From: Streptomyces fradiae
Lineage (GTDB): Bacteria > Actinomycetota > Actinomycetes > Streptomycetales > Streptomycetaceae
Assembly: GCF_041270065.1 (NCBI RefSeq)
Contig: NZ_CP065958.1
Span: 5,952,001 to 6,016,000 of the forward strand
DNA length: 64,000 nucleotides
Direction: 5' to 3'
Shown here: positions 62,573-64,000 of the stretch, piece after piece
Numbering within the stretch: the first letter of the stretch is position 1
Layout: every line of letters begins with the position of its first letter
The notes under the pieces: model-generated
What the model was told of the DNA's origin: nothing
Databases searched by the model: none
What the model saw: the letters and a program-made list of their open reading frames with translations, nothing else
Translations under genes and position numbers: made by a program

Positions 62573-63310
62573 GTGCCTCCCACCGAAGCACGCCCCGAAG
62601 CACTCCGCCCTGGTGCCGCGCCGCCGCCCGGCACCGGGCCGAGCCCGGACGACACCCTCGACCTGCACCTGCCCGAGGAGTTCCTCGCCCTCCTCGCCCC
62701 CGGCGAACGGTCCCCGGCCGCCACCGACCGTGCCGACGACGACCTGCTCGACCACGTCGCCGACTGGCGGCCCGCCGACACCCCGGCCGGGCGCTTCGCG
62801 CTCGTCCCCGTACGCCTCGACCACGACCTGCCGCTCGTCGCGGGCTGGATGAACGACCCGGCCGTGGCCGCCTTCTGGGAGCTCCAGGGCCCCGAGAGCG
62901 TCACCGCCGACCACATCCGCGCCCAACTCGACGGCGACGGACGCAGCGTGCCCTGCCTCGGCGTCCTCGACGGCACCCCCATGAGCTACTTCGAGATCTA
63001 CCGCGCCGACCTCGACCCGCTCGCCCGCCACTACCCGGCGCGCCCGCACGACACCGGCGTCCACCTGCTCATCGGCGGCGCCCGCGACCGCGGCCGCGGC
63101 CTCGGCACCACCCTGCTGCGCGCCGTCGCCGAGCTCGTCCTCGACCACCGGCCCCGGTGCACCCGGGTCCTCGCCGAACCCGACCTGCGCAACACCCCGT
63201 CCGTCGCCGCCTTCCTCGGCGCCGGATTCCGGCTGTCCGCGGAGGTCGACCTGCCCGACAAGCGCGCCGCGCTCATGGTCCGCGACCGGGATCTGCGCCA
63301 CGTGCTCTGA
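62573..63310 (+). CDS. GNAT N-acyltransferase of siderophore operon (RhbD/IucB-like)
   Basis: 245 residues. The N-terminal 70 are variable, then the siderophore-type acetyltransferase domain: LVAGWMNDPAVAAFWELQGP, YFEIYRADLDPLARHYPARP, HLLIGGARDRGRGLGTTLLR (acyl-CoA pyrophosphate loop) and NTPSVAAFLGAGFRLSAEVD. Such enzymes acylate the hydroxylamine made by an N-hydroxylase, giving the hydroxamate that binds iron. No hydroxylase gene is visible in the window. The GTG follows GAGAGGAG. Confidence 0.9.
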   Translation: MPPTEARPEALRPGAAPPPGTGPSPDDTLDLHLPEEFLALLAPGERSPAATDRADDDLLDHVADWRPADTPAGRFALVPVRLDHDLPLVAGWMNDPAVAAFWELQGPESVTADHIRAQLDGDGRSVPCLGVLDGTPMSYFEIYRADLDPLARHYPARPHDTGVHLLIGGARDRGRGLGTTLLRAVAELVLDHRPRCTRVLAEPDLRNTPSVAAFLGAGFRLSAEVDLPDKRAALMVRDRDLRHVL

Positions 63311-63369
63311 CCACCCACGACTCAGCTCCACCGCGCGACCCACCGCGGTGCCCACCCCGAGGAGTCCCC

Positions 63370-64000
63370 GTGTCGACGTCCCCTGCACCCCACGACTCCG
63401 CCCCGCCGACCCTGCACAGCCCCCCGGAACTGACCGCCGGGGCCTGGGCACGGGCCGGCGCCCGGCTGCTCGCCAAGACCGTCGCCGAGTTCGCGTACGA
63501 GGGCATCGTCCAGCCCCGTCCGGTACGGCCGGGACCGGACGGCCACTACGCCTTCGCCCTCGACGACGGCGGCGTGCTCGCCTTCACGGCCCGCCGCGGC
63601 GCGTACGACAGCTGGCGGATCAACCCCGGCTCGCTCACCCTCGACGGCAAGCCGGCCGGCGACCCGCTCGACTTCCTGGTCCGCGCCCGCCGGCTGCTCG
63701 ACCTCGACGGCGCCACCCTCGGCCACCTCATCCGCGAACTCACCACCACCCTCGCCGCCGACGTCCGGCTCGACCGCACCGCGCTGCCCGCCGCCCGGCT
63801 CGCCGAGCTCGGCTACGCGGAACTGGAGGGCCACCAGACCGGCCACCCCTGGCTCGTCCTCAACAAGGGCCGGGTCGGCTTCTCCGCCGCCGACGCCGCC
63901 CGCTGGGCCCCCGAGGCCCGCCGCCCCACCCGGCTGCCGTGGATCGCCGTCAGCAGCCGGCTGGCCGCCTACCGGGGTGTGACCGGCCTCGACACCCCCG
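63370..64000 (+). CDS. NIS siderophore synthetase, IucA/IucC family (second), 3' end missing
   Basis: The frame is open from the GTG at 63370 (GAGGAG 6 nt upstream) to the window edge, 210 codons. The N-terminal half matches the family: WARAGARLLAKTVAEFAYEG, a beta-rich section, then the nucleotide-site motif GHQTGHPWLVLNKGRVGFSA followed by DAARWAPEARRP. Here HP is in TGHPW and the Lys in LNKGRVGF. With the first synthetase it would attach two amines to citrate, as RhbC and RhbF do. It overlaps nothing and is the fourth gene of the operon. Confidence 0.88.
   Translation, partial: MSTSPAPHDSAPPTLHSPPELTAGAWARAGARLLAKTVAEFAYEGIVQPRPVRPGPDGHYAFALDDGGVLAFTARRGAYDSWRINPGSLTLDGKPAGDPLDFLVRARRLLDLDGATLGHLIRELTTTLAADVRLDRTALPAARLAELGYAELEGHQTGHPWLVLNKGRVGFSAADAARWAPEARRPTRLPWIAVSSRLAAYRGVTGLDTP

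Overview
The window looks like chromosomal core DNA from a Streptomyces species or a close relative. The evidence is very high G+C with G/C at almost every third codon position, frequent GTG starts, many start codons placed 6-7 nt behind a TANNNT -10 box (leaderless mRNAs), and a gene order known from actinobacteria: ftsK - rodZ-like - rimO - pgsA - cinA - clgR ... recA - recX ... miaB - miaA - dapF - hflX. I see no rRNA, tRNA, CRISPR array, insertion sequence or prophage.

Layout. 1-4508: an osmoadaptation-type hybrid kinase with a 276-bp HAMP repeat array, cut by the left edge, and its OsaB-like response regulator. 4657-11949: FtsK, a RodZ-like membrane HTH protein, then the tightly overlapping chain rimO-pgsA-cinA-(37-codon ORF)-clgR. 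12242-18784: a small membrane protein and, on the minus strand, a DNA-repair operon lhr-nei2-SDR whose promoter has the same PafBC-type architecture as recA. 18876-22317: AraC regulator, AzlCD exporter, a toroid-fold protein and DUF3046. 22367-27848: an AI-2E family transporter, a second-type cytochrome bd oxidase (cydAB) and a LuxR-type two-component system directly upstream of it. 28072-29770: recA-recX with an SOS box and a second damage promoter. 29868-32962: a leaderless exported protein of unknown function and a flavin monooxygenase. 33133-40129: the glutamate-type ABC transporter gluABCD, a divergent OmpR-type two-component system and an orphan TAXI solute-binding protein, which together look like an uptake and sensing module. 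40436-44566: a LysR regulator divergent from an acid-sugar cassette (DUF1537 kinase, PdxA2-like dehydrogenase, TIM-barrel protein). 44563-50319: miaB, a LigB-like protein, an orphan antitoxin, miaA and dapF. 50548-55988: a second RelA/SpoT homologue (RshA-like), an exported M1 aminopeptidase and HflX. 56090-58609: two tandem lipoprotein serine proteases. 58946-64000: an NIS siderophore cluster (aminotransferase, two IucA/IucC synthetases, N-acyltransferase) running off the right edge.

How it works together. The conserved backbone covers chromosome segregation, RNA and ribosome modification, proteolysis control (ClgR), DNA repair (recA/recX, lhr/nei2) and the stringent response. Accessory nutrient modules (glutamate uptake, acid-sugar catabolism, siderophore, alternative respiration) sit between backbone blocks, most with their own regulator. 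Points of most interest are the shared recA/lhr promoter geometry with leaderless starts, the 37-codon ORF linking cinA to clgR, the 11-bp direct repeat between gluA and the OmpR-type regulator, the three-gene acid-sugar cassette with an unassigned TIM-barrel enzyme, and a siderophore operon lacking the decarboxylase and hydroxylase steps within view.
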